Shown here one piece after another: positions 54,415-63,300 of a stretch of DNA of 64,000 nucleotides. The position numbers and the translations under genes are program-made. This stretch comes from Janthinobacterium sp. PC23-8 (GTDB lineage Bacteria > Pseudomonadota > Gammaproteobacteria > Burkholderiales > Burkholderiaceae_D), in NCBI RefSeq assembly GCF_002250505.1, contig NZ_NJGY01000001.1, positions 1-64,000 of the forward strand. The letters are read 5' to 3'. Position 1 is the stretch's first letter, and each line of letters begins with the position of its first letter. Under the pieces are notes generated by a model. It was not told where the DNA came from, searched no databases, and saw only the letters and a program-made list of their open reading frames with translations.

Positions 54415-55164
54415 TCAGTTCGCCGGCTCCACCACGCCCTCGTCGATCACGCGCGCACGGATCACCGTGCCGCTGGAAGCGTTGCGCACGCGGATCACCT
54501 CGCCTTGCGCGCCCGGATCCATTGCCACGCCGTCCATGCTGACGCGTACCTGTTCTTTTTGCGCAACAATATTGACCGAGGCGCCGCGCTTGACCAGCAC
54601 CGGCGAAGCCAGTTGTCCTTGGCGCAACACTTCGCCGGCGCGCAGGCTGCGCCGGCTCGACAGCCCTGTCACGTCCGACAGGGTGGCGATGCTGTCGGGC
54701 ACCAGCGTCACGTCGCGCCGCGCCAGCTCCACGTCGCGCGCCTGCAACGGCGTGTTGGCCAACACCGGTACGCTGGTGACCGCCACCTTGGCCGTGACGG
54801 TGGCGCGCACCAGCATTTCATAGCGCCAGCCGTCGGCACCGGGACAGGCGGCGAGAAAGCGCATGCGCTGCAGCGAGCGGCTGTCCTGCGCCTCGACCGT
54901 CACCCGAACCGGGCAGGCGGGAATGACACGTGTGGTTTTTACAACAGCGACGTCGAACAGCGGTTCCAGCAGTCCTGCAGTGGCAGCCTGCCGCGCCAAC
55001 TGCTCGCGCGCCAGTTGCTCCACCCTTGAAAATATATTGTCGGCTGGCAATTCAGCTCGTCCTGCACTACTATAGAGGCTGGTCAGCAAAAAAAGGCCGG
55101 GGAGCAGCGTACGACATGCACGCGCCTTAGTGGATGTGGCGACATAATTAGTGAAATGAATCAT
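54415..55164 (-). CDS. flgA: Flagellar P-ring assembly chaperone FlgA
   Basis: 249 aa periplasmic protein with a signal peptide (about 15-37) and the SAF/FlgA domains (about 115-245: VPVLANTPLQARDVELARRD, LRAGEVLRQGQL, VSMDGVAMDPGAQGEVIRVR). It assists FlgI ring assembly. It is divergent from flgB across 150 bp and convergent with the glucosaminidase gene. A flgA upstream of flgB is the common arrangement. Confidence 0.94.
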   Translation of the reverse strand: MIHFTNYVATSTKARACRTLLPGLFLLTSLYSSAGRAELPADNIFSRVEQLAREQLARQAATAGLLEPLFDVAVVKTTRVIPACPVRVTVEAQDSRSLQRMRFLAACPGADGWRYEMLVRATVTAKVAVTSVPVLANTPLQARDVELARRDVTLVPDSIATLSDVTGLSSRRSLRAGEVLRQGQLASPVLVKRGASVNIVAQKEQVRVSMDGVAMDPGAQGEVIRVRNASSGTVIRARVIDEGVVEPAN

Positions 55165-55314
55165 TGCTACCTTTATTTACAAATCCTGATCAAAAATGGT
55201 GAAGCAGCATGACCTTAACATGCGTCAACATGACCAGGCAGGCATTTTACGCCCACCCTGCCTTTGACAGCCAGACCCGCGCCAGCACGAACGACTTCAA
55301 TACAAAGGATGACC

Positions 55315-55680
55315 ATGGGGATTAATTTCAAGGACGCAATCGGCGTGCACGCCGACGCGCTGGCCCTGCGCGCTGACCGCACGCGCGTACTGGCGGCCAA
55401 TATCGCCAACGAGAACACGCCAGGCTTCCAGGCCATGGACATGGATTTCGGCAGCGCCATGCAGCAGTTGCAGGACAATGCGGCGGGCATGCTGTCGACC
55501 GACGACGACGCCAGCTCCCTGTACCGCGTCCCCTACCAGCCCAGCCGCGACGGCAACACGGTCGAGATCGGCGTCGAGCAGGCGGCCTTTTCTCAAAACG
55601 CCAGCGACTTCCAGACCAGCCTCAGTTTCGTCAACATGAAACTGAAGGGACTGGCCAAGGCCATTTCCGGACAAGGATAA
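55315..55680 (+). CDS. flgB: Flagellar proximal rod protein FlgB
   Basis: 121 aa rod subunit with the N-terminal flagellar rod motif (LAANIANENTPGF, about 27-39). The ATG at 55315 is chosen because AAAGGA is 5 nt upstream of it; an ATG two codons earlier would have its ribosome site too close. First gene of the flgBCDEFGHIJKL operon. Confidence 0.95.
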   Translation: MGINFKDAIGVHADALALRADRTRVLAANIANENTPGFQAMDMDFGSAMQQLQDNAAGMLSTDDDASSLYRVPYQPSRDGNTVEIGVEQAAFSQNASDFQTSLSFVNMKLKGLAKAISGQG

Positions 55681-55685
55681 ACAGC

Positions 55686-56096
55686 ATGAGCTTCCAGGAT
55701 ATTTCGAAGATCGCCGGTTCGGCGATGGCGGCGCAGACCGTGCGCTTGAATACCATTGCCAGCAATCTGGCCAACGCCGAGTCGGTCGCCGGCTCCGAAG
55801 CCGAGACCTACCGCGCCCGCAAGCCGGTGTTCGCGGCCGTGATGGACGGCGCCGACGCGGCCGGTGGCCGGGTGCAGGTGCTCGACGTGGTGCAAAGCGA
55901 CGAGCCGCTGCGCAAGCTGTACGAACCGGGCCACCCGATGGCCGATGCGGACGGCATGGTGTTCTACCCCAACGTCAACCAGGTGGCCGAGATGACCGAC
56001 ATGATGTCGGCGTCGCGCGCCTTTGAAACCAATGTGGAAGTTCTGGGCCGTATCAAGTCGATGCAGCAGGCGCTCCTCAAATTAGGTGAAGTGTAA
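55686..56096 (+). CDS. flgC: Flagellar proximal rod protein FlgC
   Basis: 136 aa. The N-terminal rod motif (LNTIASNLANAES) and the C-terminal helix typical of rod and hook proteins (NVNQVAEMTDMMSASRAFET) are both present. It lies five bp after flgB and 2 bp before flgD. Confidence 0.96.
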   Translation: MSFQDISKIAGSAMAAQTVRLNTIASNLANAESVAGSEAETYRARKPVFAAVMDGADAAGGRVQVLDVVQSDEPLRKLYEPGHPMADADGMVFYPNVNQVAEMTDMMSASRAFETNVEVLGRIKSMQQALLKLGEV

Positions 56097-56098
56097 TC

Positions 56099-56752
56099 AT
56101 GCAAACATCCCTTTTCACGGGCAGCACCGGCAACACCAACAACACCGGCAACACGATCGCGTCGCAGAACAATGCCACGCAAGACATGTTTACCAAGTTG
56201 CTGGTGGCGCAGATCCGCAACCAGGACCCGCTGGCGCCTACCGATCCCAGCCAGTTCATCAACCAGTTGACGCAGCAGGCGCAGACCGAAGCGATGCAGA
56301 ACCTGTCGACCCTGACCAGCGCCAACGCCAGCGTGCTGCAAAGCATGCAGGTGCTGGCGCTCGGCGCGCAGGTAGGCTCGGAAGTGATGGTCAACACCAG
56401 CACGGTGCAGCTCGACAGCGCCAAGGTCAGCGGCAGCATCGCCCTGTCGTCGAACAGCAGCAAGACCACCTTGACCCTGAAAGACGCCGCCGACAAGGAA
56501 TACAAGATCGAGCTGGGCGCCAAGGCGGCCGGCAGCGCCGCCTTTACCATCAATCCGCAACAGCTGGGCTTGCCGGCAGGCACCTACACGATGGCCGTGA
56601 CCACCAGCAGCGGCGAGAAGCCGTCGGTCGATATCGCGGGCAAACTGAGCAGTGTTCGCCTGTCGTCCAGCGGCAGCATGATCCTCAATGTCGCCAACCT
56701 CGGTGAAGTCAGTCCGGGCGCGATCACCGGTTTCAATGGCAAGACCTCCTGA
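56099..56752 (+). CDS. flgD: Flagellar hook cap / scaffolding protein FlgD
   Basis: 217 aa. The N-terminal FlgD motif (MFTKLLVAQIRNQDPLAPTD, about 32-51) is followed by a cap domain and FlgD Ig-like fold (about 90-210). It caps the growing hook and sets its assembly. The N-terminus carries an Asn/Thr/Gly-rich stretch. The flgE start is 62 bp downstream. Confidence 0.95.
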   Translation: MQTSLFTGSTGNTNNTGNTIASQNNATQDMFTKLLVAQIRNQDPLAPTDPSQFINQLTQQAQTEAMQNLSTLTSANASVLQSMQVLALGAQVGSEVMVNTSTVQLDSAKVSGSIALSSNSSKTTLTLKDAADKEYKIELGAKAAGSAAFTINPQQLGLPAGTYTMAVTTSSGEKPSVDIAGKLSSVRLSSSGSMILNVANLGEVSPGAITGFNGKTS

Positions 56753-56814
56753 TCGGCCCGCAGCGCTTTTGCTTTTCACCCAATAATCCTGTCCTTCACT
56801 AAAGGAAGTTCACC

Positions 56815-58104
56815 ATGAGTTTCGACATCGCACTGTCCGGCATCCAGGCCATCAACGAGCAACTGACCGCCTCGAGTAACAATATCGCCAACGCCGGCAC
56901 CTATGGCTTTCGCAGCAGCCGCGCCAACTTTTCGTCGATGTACGCCGGCGACCGCGCCACGGGCGTGGAAATCGGCTCGACCACGCAAAGCATGAGCGTC
57001 AACGGCGGCGTGCTCAACACCGGCCGCACGCTCGACGCGGCCATCGACGGCCGCGGTTACTTTGTCAGCCGCTCTGCGCAAAACACCCTGAGCTACAGCC
57101 GCGTCGGCATTTTCAGCGCCGCCAGCAGCGGCTTCCTGACCGACTCGAACGGCAAGCTGGTGCAAGGCTATGCGCCGGCGCCCAAAGGCACGACCACCCT
57201 GGGCCCGATGGGCGACATGAAGATCCCGACCGGCCAGATTGCCGCGCAAGCGACCGAGAACCTGGCCTATGCCGCCAACCTGTCGGCCGAATGGAGCATC
57301 AAGGATGGCAGCAAGTTCGACAAGACCGATATCCAGACCTACAACAGCGCAAAAGTATCGGTGCTGTATGACTCGCTGGGCGCCAAGCACACCTTGAGCC
57401 AGTATTTCGTGAAAACCGGCCCGAGCACCTTGGACGTGCAATATACGCTCGACGACAAACCGGTGATGGAGCAGCCATTGGCGACGCCACCCAAGGTAAT
57501 GGTAAGCAAGCTGGTGTTTGGCCTTGACGGCCAACTGGCGACCGTCAACGGCGTCACGCCAAACAATGTACCGACGCTACCGGCCGTTGCAGGACCAGAC
57601 TGGAAACCGACGTTCAATCCGGTCAAGATGGGCGATCCGCTCACCGGCTCGGGCGCGGCACCGCTGGCGTTCAACCTCAATTACTCCGACACCACCCTGT
57701 CCTCGGGTGAAAACACCACCTCGACCAACAAACCCGATGGCTATGCCTCGGGCACCTACACCGGCGTGGAACTGGCCGCGGACGGCTCGATCATGGCGAA
57801 ATACACCAACGGCGAAACCAAGAACGTCGGCACTATCGCCCTGGCCAACTTCGCCGACGAAGGCGCATTGACCGCCGCCGACAACACCAGCTGGACCGCC
57901 TCGACCGCTTCCGGTGCGCCGCTGTACGAGCGTCCTGGCGTGGGCATGGCCGGCAAGCTGGCGACCAGTTCGCTGGAGCAGTCGAACGTCGACATCACCA
58001 CCGAACTGGTGGGCCTGATGACCTCGCAGCGCAACTACCAGGCCAACTCGAAAGTGCTGTCGACCGAAAACGCCATGCTGCAATCGCTGATGCAAGCGTT
58101 GTAA
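56815..58104 (+). CDS. flgE: Flagellar hook protein FlgE
   Basis: 429 aa hook subunit with N-terminal rod motif (ASSNNIANAGTYGFRSSRANF, about 21-40), a central variable hook domain and the C-terminal LEQSNVDITTELVGLMTSQR motif (about 388-407). AAGGAAG lies about 8 nt before the ATG. Length is typical. Confidence 0.97.
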   Translation: MSFDIALSGIQAINEQLTASSNNIANAGTYGFRSSRANFSSMYAGDRATGVEIGSTTQSMSVNGGVLNTGRTLDAAIDGRGYFVSRSAQNTLSYSRVGIFSAASSGFLTDSNGKLVQGYAPAPKGTTTLGPMGDMKIPTGQIAAQATENLAYAANLSAEWSIKDGSKFDKTDIQTYNSAKVSVLYDSLGAKHTLSQYFVKTGPSTLDVQYTLDDKPVMEQPLATPPKVMVSKLVFGLDGQLATVNGVTPNNVPTLPAVAGPDWKPTFNPVKMGDPLTGSGAAPLAFNLNYSDTTLSSGENTTSTNKPDGYASGTYTGVELAADGSIMAKYTNGETKNVGTIALANFADEGALTAADNTSWTASTASGAPLYERPGVGMAGKLATSSLEQSNVDITTELVGLMTSQRNYQANSKVLSTENAMLQSLMQAL

Positions 58105-58130
58105 TGACGGTCACGCAAAGGTAAACCACG

Positions 58131-58859
58131 ATGGATGCGCTGATTTACACCGCCATGAGCGGCGCCGACCGTGCCCTGAAGGCACAGCAGGTACACGCCA
58201 ACAACCTGGCCAATATCGAGACCGGCGGCTTTCGCGCCAATCTCGAAGTATCGACCGTGCAGTCGCTGCAGAAGGGCTATGGCTACGACGACCGCCACAT
58301 GGCGCAGACGCAGTCGAGCGCGATTTCCACGCGCAACGGCACCATCAAGGAAACCGGGCGCGATCTCGATGTGGCGATCGCCGGCAACGGCTACCTGGCG
58401 GTGCAGTGGCAAAACGGCGAGGCGTATACGCGTGCCGGCGCCATGGAGCTCGATGAAACGGGCGCACTGCTGCTGAACGGACGGCCGGTGCTGGGCGAAG
58501 GCGGTCCGATCACCTTGCCCGAGCACACCAGCCTGGCGATCGGCTCGGACGGCACGATTTCGATCCAGGTACCCGGCACAGCGCAGATGCAGGCGGTGGA
58601 CAAGCTCAAGCTGGTCAACGCCGAAACGGGCGAGCTGACCAAGAATGAGGCAGGGTTGATCGTCGCGCGCAGCGGCGAAGACCTGCAGGCCGACCCGGCA
58701 GTGCGCATCCGTGACCGCCATATCGAAGGCAGCAATGTGTCGGCGGTCGAGGAAATGGTCGCTACCATGAGCCTGAACCGCAGTTTCGAGATGCAGATGA
58801 AAGTATTCAAGGCCAGCGATTCGATGACCGAATCGGGCAACCGCCTGCTGGGCGCCTGA
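58131..58859 (+). CDS. flgF: Flagellar rod protein FlgF
   Basis: 242 aa proximal rod protein. It has the N-terminal MDALIYTAMSGADRALKAQQ and NNLANIETGGFRA motifs, and a C-terminal EGSNVSAVEEMVATMSLNR. It lies between flgE and flgG as usual, 32 bp before flgG. Confidence 0.96.
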   Translation: MDALIYTAMSGADRALKAQQVHANNLANIETGGFRANLEVSTVQSLQKGYGYDDRHMAQTQSSAISTRNGTIKETGRDLDVAIAGNGYLAVQWQNGEAYTRAGAMELDETGALLLNGRPVLGEGGPITLPEHTSLAIGSDGTISIQVPGTAQMQAVDKLKLVNAETGELTKNEAGLIVARSGEDLQADPAVRIRDRHIEGSNVSAVEEMVATMSLNRSFEMQMKVFKASDSMTESGNRLLGA

Positions 58860-58891
58860 GCCCGCACGCCAACCAATTCAAGGAGCAAGCT

Positions 58892-59680
58892 ATGAATCCA
58901 GCAATGTGGATCAGCAAGACCGGCGTGCAGGCGCAAGACGCGAAACTGCAAGCGATCGCCAACAACCTGGCCAACGTCAATACGGTCGGCTTCAAGCGCG
59001 ACCGCGTGGTATTCGAAGACCTGTTCTACCAGGTCGAGCAGCAGCCGGGCGCGCAGCGCGCCGACAATACGCTGTCGCCATCGGGCGTGCAGCTCGGTAA
59101 CGGCACGCACATGGTCGGCACGCAAAAGGTATTTACCACCGGCAGCCTGCAGACGACCAGCCGCGAATTCGACGTCGCCATCACCGGCAACGGTTTTTTG
59201 CAGGTGCTGCGCCCGAACGGCGAAGCGGCCTACACGCGCGCCGGCCAGCTCGGCATGAACGCCAACGGCGTGATGGTCAACGCCCAGGGCTTGCCGCTGG
59301 TGCCGCAGATCACCGTGCCCAACAACGCCAGCGCGATTACCATCGGTGAAAACGGCATGGTCTCGGCCACCGTCCCCGGCAACGTGGCGGCAACCCAACT
59401 GGGCCAGCTGACGCTGACCAACTTCGTCAATCCGACCGGTCTGCTGGCACTGGGCGAAAACCTGTTCCAGGAAACGGCGGCGAGCGGCGCGCCGATCGAA
59501 GGCAATCCGGGCACCGGTGCCCTGGGCAAGCTCAAGCAGTTCGCGCTGGAAGGCTCGAACGTGCAGGTGGTCGAGGAAATGGTCGACATGATCGCCGCCC
59601 AGCGCACCTATGAAATGAATACCAAGGTGCTGTCGGCGGCCGACAACATGCTGCAATACCTGGCGCAAGCGGCCCGTTGA
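58892..59680 (+). CDS. flgG: Flagellar distal rod protein FlgG
   Basis: 262 aa, the family length. It has IANNLANVNTVGFKRDR (about 26-42), GVQLGNGTHM and the C-terminal EGSNVQVVEEMVDMIAAQR. It is the major distal rod subunit passing through the P and L rings. Its stop overlaps the flgH ATG by one base (TGATG). Confidence 0.97.
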   Translation: MNPAMWISKTGVQAQDAKLQAIANNLANVNTVGFKRDRVVFEDLFYQVEQQPGAQRADNTLSPSGVQLGNGTHMVGTQKVFTTGSLQTTSREFDVAITGNGFLQVLRPNGEAAYTRAGQLGMNANGVMVNAQGLPLVPQITVPNNASAITIGENGMVSATVPGNVAATQLGQLTLTNFVNPTGLLALGENLFQETAASGAPIEGNPGTGALGKLKQFALEGSNVQVVEEMVDMIAAQRTYEMNTKVLSAADNMLQYLAQAAR

Positions 59681-60351
59681 TGAAAGCCGCACTGCAAGCA
59701 GGCGCGGCGCTGCTATTGGCCTTGCTGGCCGGCTGCGCCAGCGGCCCGGGCGCGCCGGTGGCGCCGACGTTTTCCGAAGAGCCGCTGGTGGCCCAGCGCA
59801 ACAACGGCCGTGGCGGCGTGTCCGGCGGCGTGTTCAACCCCGATGCCGGCCTGTCGCTGACCTCGGACAGCCGCGCCTTTCGCGTCGGCGACGTGGTCAC
59901 CGTGTCGCTGCAGGAAACCACCCAGGCCAGCAAGAAGGCCGGCACCTCGTTCAACAAGGGTTCGACGGTCGGCGTGAAGGCCGCCAATTTCCTTGGCAAG
60001 ACCTTCCCGACAACCGGCGTCGACCTGTCGGCCAACCGCAACTTTGGCGGCGACTCGACCAGCACGCAGCAAAACGCGCTGTCTGGCGCCATCACGGTGA
60101 TCGTGCAGGAAGTGCTGCCCAATGGACTGTTGCGGGTGCAGGGCGAAAAAACCCTGACGCTGAACCAGGGCGAGGAATTCGTGCGTCTGCGCGGCTACCT
60201 GCGCGCGGCCGACATCGATTCGAACAACCAGGTGTCGTCGCTGCGCATCGCCAATGCGCGGATCGCCTATTCCGGCCAGGGCACCCTGGCCGAAGCCAAT
60301 ACTCCCGGCTGGCTGACGCGCTTTTTCGTCGGTCCCTGGATGCCGTTTTAA
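59680..60351 (+). CDS. flgH: Flagellar L-ring lipoprotein FlgH
   Basis: 223 aa outer-membrane lipoprotein with signal peptide and lipobox LLAGC (lipidated Cys19). The FlgH domain has VGDVVTVSLQETTQASKKA and the RVQGEKTLTLNQGEEFVRL segment. ATG at 59680 is chosen over a TTG one codon upstream. It forms the L ring around the rod. Confidence 0.96.
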   Translation: MKAALQAGAALLLALLAGCASGPGAPVAPTFSEEPLVAQRNNGRGGVSGGVFNPDAGLSLTSDSRAFRVGDVVTVSLQETTQASKKAGTSFNKGSTVGVKAANFLGKTFPTTGVDLSANRNFGGDSTSTQQNALSGAITVIVQEVLPNGLLRVQGEKTLTLNQGEEFVRLRGYLRAADIDSNNQVSSLRIANARIAYSGQGTLAEANTPGWLTRFFVGPWMPF

Positions 60352-60360
60352 GGTGAGCTC

Positions 60361-61479
60361 ATGAGATTTCGTCCCGCCCTGCCCGCCGCCCTGCTGCTGG
60401 CCGCCTGCTGCACCCTGTCGCTGCCGCTGCCAGCTTTGGCCGCGCAGGTGCTGCGCAACCTGGTCAGCATCGAAGGCGTGCGCGACAACCCGCTGGTCGG
60501 CTACGGCCTGGTGGTCGGCCTGAACGGCAGCGGCGACACGACCCAGGTCAAATTTTCCAGCCAGTCGGTGGTCAACATGCTCAAGCAGTTTGGCGTGAAA
60601 CTGCCCGACGGCGCCGAATCGAAAAGCAAGAACGTCGCCACCGTGATGGTCAGTGCCGTGTTTCCACCAGGCTACCGCCGCGGCCAGGCCATCGATGTGA
60701 CGGTGTCGTCGCTGGGCGACGCCAAAAGCCTGCGCGGCGGCACCTTGCTGCTGACCGAACTGCGCGCGGCCGACAATGAAACCTATGCGCTGGCGCAAGG
60801 CAATGTGGTGGTAGGCGGGCTGAGCGCCGGCGGCAAGAGCGGCTCTTCGGTGACGGTCAACACCCCGACCTCGGGCCGCATACCGAACGGCGCCAATATC
60901 GAACGCGAGATTCTCAGCGACTTTTCCACCCGCCCGACCGTCACGCTCAATTTGCGCCATCCGCATTTCGAAACGGCCATCAATATAGTCGAGGCCGTCA
61001 ACCGCCGCTTTGGCGCCGTCGCCACCACCCGCGACGCCACCAGCGTGGAAGTGATTGCCCCGGAAAACCCGACCCAGCGCGTGGCCTTCATGGCCAAGCT
61101 CGAGGCGCTCAGCATCGATGTCGGCATCGACACGCCGAAGGTGGTCTTCAATTCGCGCACCGGCACGGTGGTGATCGCCGAAGGCCTGCGCGTGAAGGCG
61201 GCCGCCGTCACCCATGGCGCGCTGAAGGTAATCATTTCCGAAAGCTCGAACGTCAGCCAGCCGGCGCCGTTCGGCGCAGGCCAGACCAGCGTCACGCCGC
61301 AATCGAAAGTGTCGGTCGACCAGGGCAACGGCAAAATGTTCCAGTGGCCGGCGGGCGCCAAGCTGCAGTCGATTATCGACGTGGTCAACAGTCTGGGCGC
61401 CTCGCCGGACGATATCATGGCCATTCTGCAGGCGCTCGACCAGGCCGGCGCGATCGAAGGCGAACTGGTGGTGATCTGA
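60361..61479 (+). CDS. flgI: Flagellar P-ring protein FlgI
   Basis: 372 aa periplasmic ring protein with signal peptide (about 1-28). Conserved stretches include [38 protein letters not shown] and the C-terminal [20 protein letters not shown]. The end overlaps the flgJ ATG by one base. Full length. Confidence 0.97.
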   Translation: MRFRPALPAALLLAACCTLSLPLPALAAQVLRNLVSIEGVRDNPLVGYGLVVGLNGSGDTTQVKFSSQSVVNMLKQFGVKLPDGAESKSKNVATVMVSAVFPPGYRRGQAIDVTVSSLGDAKSLRGGTLLLTELRAADNETYALAQGNVVVGGLSAGGKSGSSVTVNTPTSGRIPNGANIEREILSDFSTRPTVTLNLRHPHFETAINIVEAVNRRFGAVATTRDATSVEVIAPENPTQRVAFMAKLEALSIDVGIDTPKVVFNSRTGTVVIAEGLRVKAAAVTHGALKVIISESSNVSQPAPFGAGQTSVTPQSKVSVDQGNGKMFQWPAGAKLQSIIDVVNSLGASPDDIMAILQALDQAGAIEGELVVI

Positions 61480-61871
61480 TGAACTTTCCTATCGACAACA
61501 GCAACGGCGCCCTGCCCTCGGCGCTGGACGACAAGTCGGCCGGCGCCGTGACACCGGCAGACCCGCGCTATGCGGCCAAGGCCACCGAGGCGGCCGTCAA
61601 GTTCGAAGCGTTTTTCATCTCGCACATGCTGCGCCAGATGCGCTCCGGCACGCGCGAGATGGCGGGCGAAGACAGCGTCTACAAGGACCCGGTCAACAGC
61701 GACATGCTGGAACTGGCCGACAATCTGGTGGCCGACAAGATAGCCGGCCAGCGCGCCTTTGGCATCGCCGACGCGATTTTGCGCCAGTTGCTGCCCGCCG
61801 CCGCCGCCCCGGCCACGAAAATCGATGTCAAAGCGGACAAAGTTGCGGCAGGACTTAATAAGCCGGCCTGA
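61479..61871 (+). CDS. flgJ: Short FlgJ, rod-capping domain only
   Basis: 130 aa. Rod-binding domain (about 35-100: KATEAAVKFEAFFISHMLRQ, MLELADNLVADKIAGQRAFG) is present, but the C-terminal peptidoglycan hydrolase half of the classical 300-aa FlgJ is missing. That activity is encoded by the gene at 53643. ATG at 61479 overlaps the flgI stop (TGATG). flgK follows after 53 bp. Confidence 0.93.
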   Translation: MNFPIDNSNGALPSALDDKSAGAVTPADPRYAAKATEAAVKFEAFFISHMLRQMRSGTREMAGEDSVYKDPVNSDMLELADNLVADKIAGQRAFGIADAILRQLLPAAAAPATKIDVKADKVAAGLNKPA

Positions 61872-61924
61872 AACGTCGCCTTTAACACAGGTAGCGCTAG
61901 CGCCCCCTATCACGAAAGAATGCC

Positions 61925-63289
61925 ATGAGCATGATCAGCAATGCCCTGTCGGGCAGCATCGCCGCACAAGCCGCGCTTGGTGCGGCGAGCCAGAATATCG
62001 CCAACATGCAAACCCCGGGGTATACCCGCCAGGGCGTGTTGCTCAGTTCGCTTGCCTCTGGTGCTGGTGTGCGCTCGGCCGGCAACGGCGTGGAAGTGGG
62101 CGCGCTGATGCGTTTCAGCGACGCCTACAAAAGCCAGCAGATGTGGCGCACCGCGTCGGAGCAGGGTTTCCGCTCGCAGGCCCAGCCCTACCTGACCCAG
62201 CTCGAGCGCGTGATGGGCGATGAAAAGTCGAGCATCAGCAACGGCATCGACGGTTTTTTCACGGCCCTGAACGCGGCCGCCGTCGATCCTACCTCGACCC
62301 CGCTGCGCCAGCAGATCATCACCTCGGCCGACGCCATGGCGCAGCACTTCAACAGCATCAACAATGTGATGAACAACCAGGTGCTGTCGCTGCACCAGCA
62401 GCGTGCGGCGATGATGCCACAAGCCAATACCGCACTGCAGAACATCGCCTCGCTGAACCAGCGCATTTCCACCTCGAACGCGGCCGGCACCAACGTCTCG
62501 GCGCTGATCGACGCGCGCGACCAACTGGTCGATGGCCTGGCGGCGCAGATGGGCGTCGAAGTCAGTTCGCAGCCTGACGGCTCGCTCAATATTTCCCTGA
62601 AAAGCGGCCAGCCGCTGGTGATCGGCAATATGTCGGCCACGCTCGAAAGCAGCGAAAACGTGCTGGGCGCACAAGGCATCACCTTGAAATTTGCCAACTC
62701 GACCTTCAAGCTCGACAATATCGCCATCGGCGGCCAGATCGGTGGCCTCGGTGAATTCGAACAGAACACCTTGCAGCCACTGCTGAAGTCGCTGGGCGAT
62801 CTGGGCAAGAGCCTGACCGACAAGGTCAACCTGCAACTGAACCAGGGCCAGACCATGGCTGGCGCGCCAGGGCCGGATCTGTTCGAGTACAACGACGGCA
62901 TCATGTCGATCAAGAAGACATTCACGACGGCCGACCTGGCGCTGGCCAGCAGTGGCGGCGCCGCCGGCGACAGCAAGAACCTGCAGAAACTGATCGACAT
63001 CAAGAACCAGCCGGTCACGGTGACGTGGCTGGGGCAGGTCCTGATGAGCGACGCCGATACGCAACTGGTGGGCAAGCTGGGCATCGCCAGCCAGCAAAAC
63101 CAGGCCTTGCTGAAGACCGCCGATACGGTGCGCGGCCAGGCGGTCAACGACTGGAGCGCAACGAGTGCCGTCAACAAGGACGAGGAAGCGATGAACCTGG
63201 TCCAATTCCAGAATATGTACCAGGCGAACATGAAAGTCATTTCCGTCGCCAATACGTTATTTGACGCCACTTTGGCAATGATGGGTTAA
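61925..63289 (+). CDS. flgK: Hook-filament junction protein FlgK (HAP1)
   Basis: 454 aa. The N-terminal SNALSGSIAAQAALGAASQN and NIANMQTPGYTRQG motifs, a central variable region, and the C-terminal coiled D0 helix (NLVQFQNMYQANMKVISVAN, ending DATLAMMG) are complete. It is the first of two junction proteins between hook and filament. flgL follows 11 bp later. Confidence 0.96.
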   Translation: MSMISNALSGSIAAQAALGAASQNIANMQTPGYTRQGVLLSSLASGAGVRSAGNGVEVGALMRFSDAYKSQQMWRTASEQGFRSQAQPYLTQLERVMGDEKSSISNGIDGFFTALNAAAVDPTSTPLRQQIITSADAMAQHFNSINNVMNNQVLSLHQQRAAMMPQANTALQNIASLNQRISTSNAAGTNVSALIDARDQLVDGLAAQMGVEVSSQPDGSLNISLKSGQPLVIGNMSATLESSENVLGAQGITLKFANSTFKLDNIAIGGQIGGLGEFEQNTLQPLLKSLGDLGKSLTDKVNLQLNQGQTMAGAPGPDLFEYNDGIMSIKKTFTTADLALASSGGAAGDSKNLQKLIDIKNQPVTVTWLGQVLMSDADTQLVGKLGIASQQNQALLKTADTVRGQAVNDWSATSAVNKDEEAMNLVQFQNMYQANMKVISVANTLFDATLAMMG

Positions 63290-63300
63290 GGGGGCAGATC

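Noticed and set aside
61885-61905. Short palindrome between flgJ and flgK (GCGCTAGCGC core)
   Set aside because: No loop and no T-tract; too short to call a terminator or operator.
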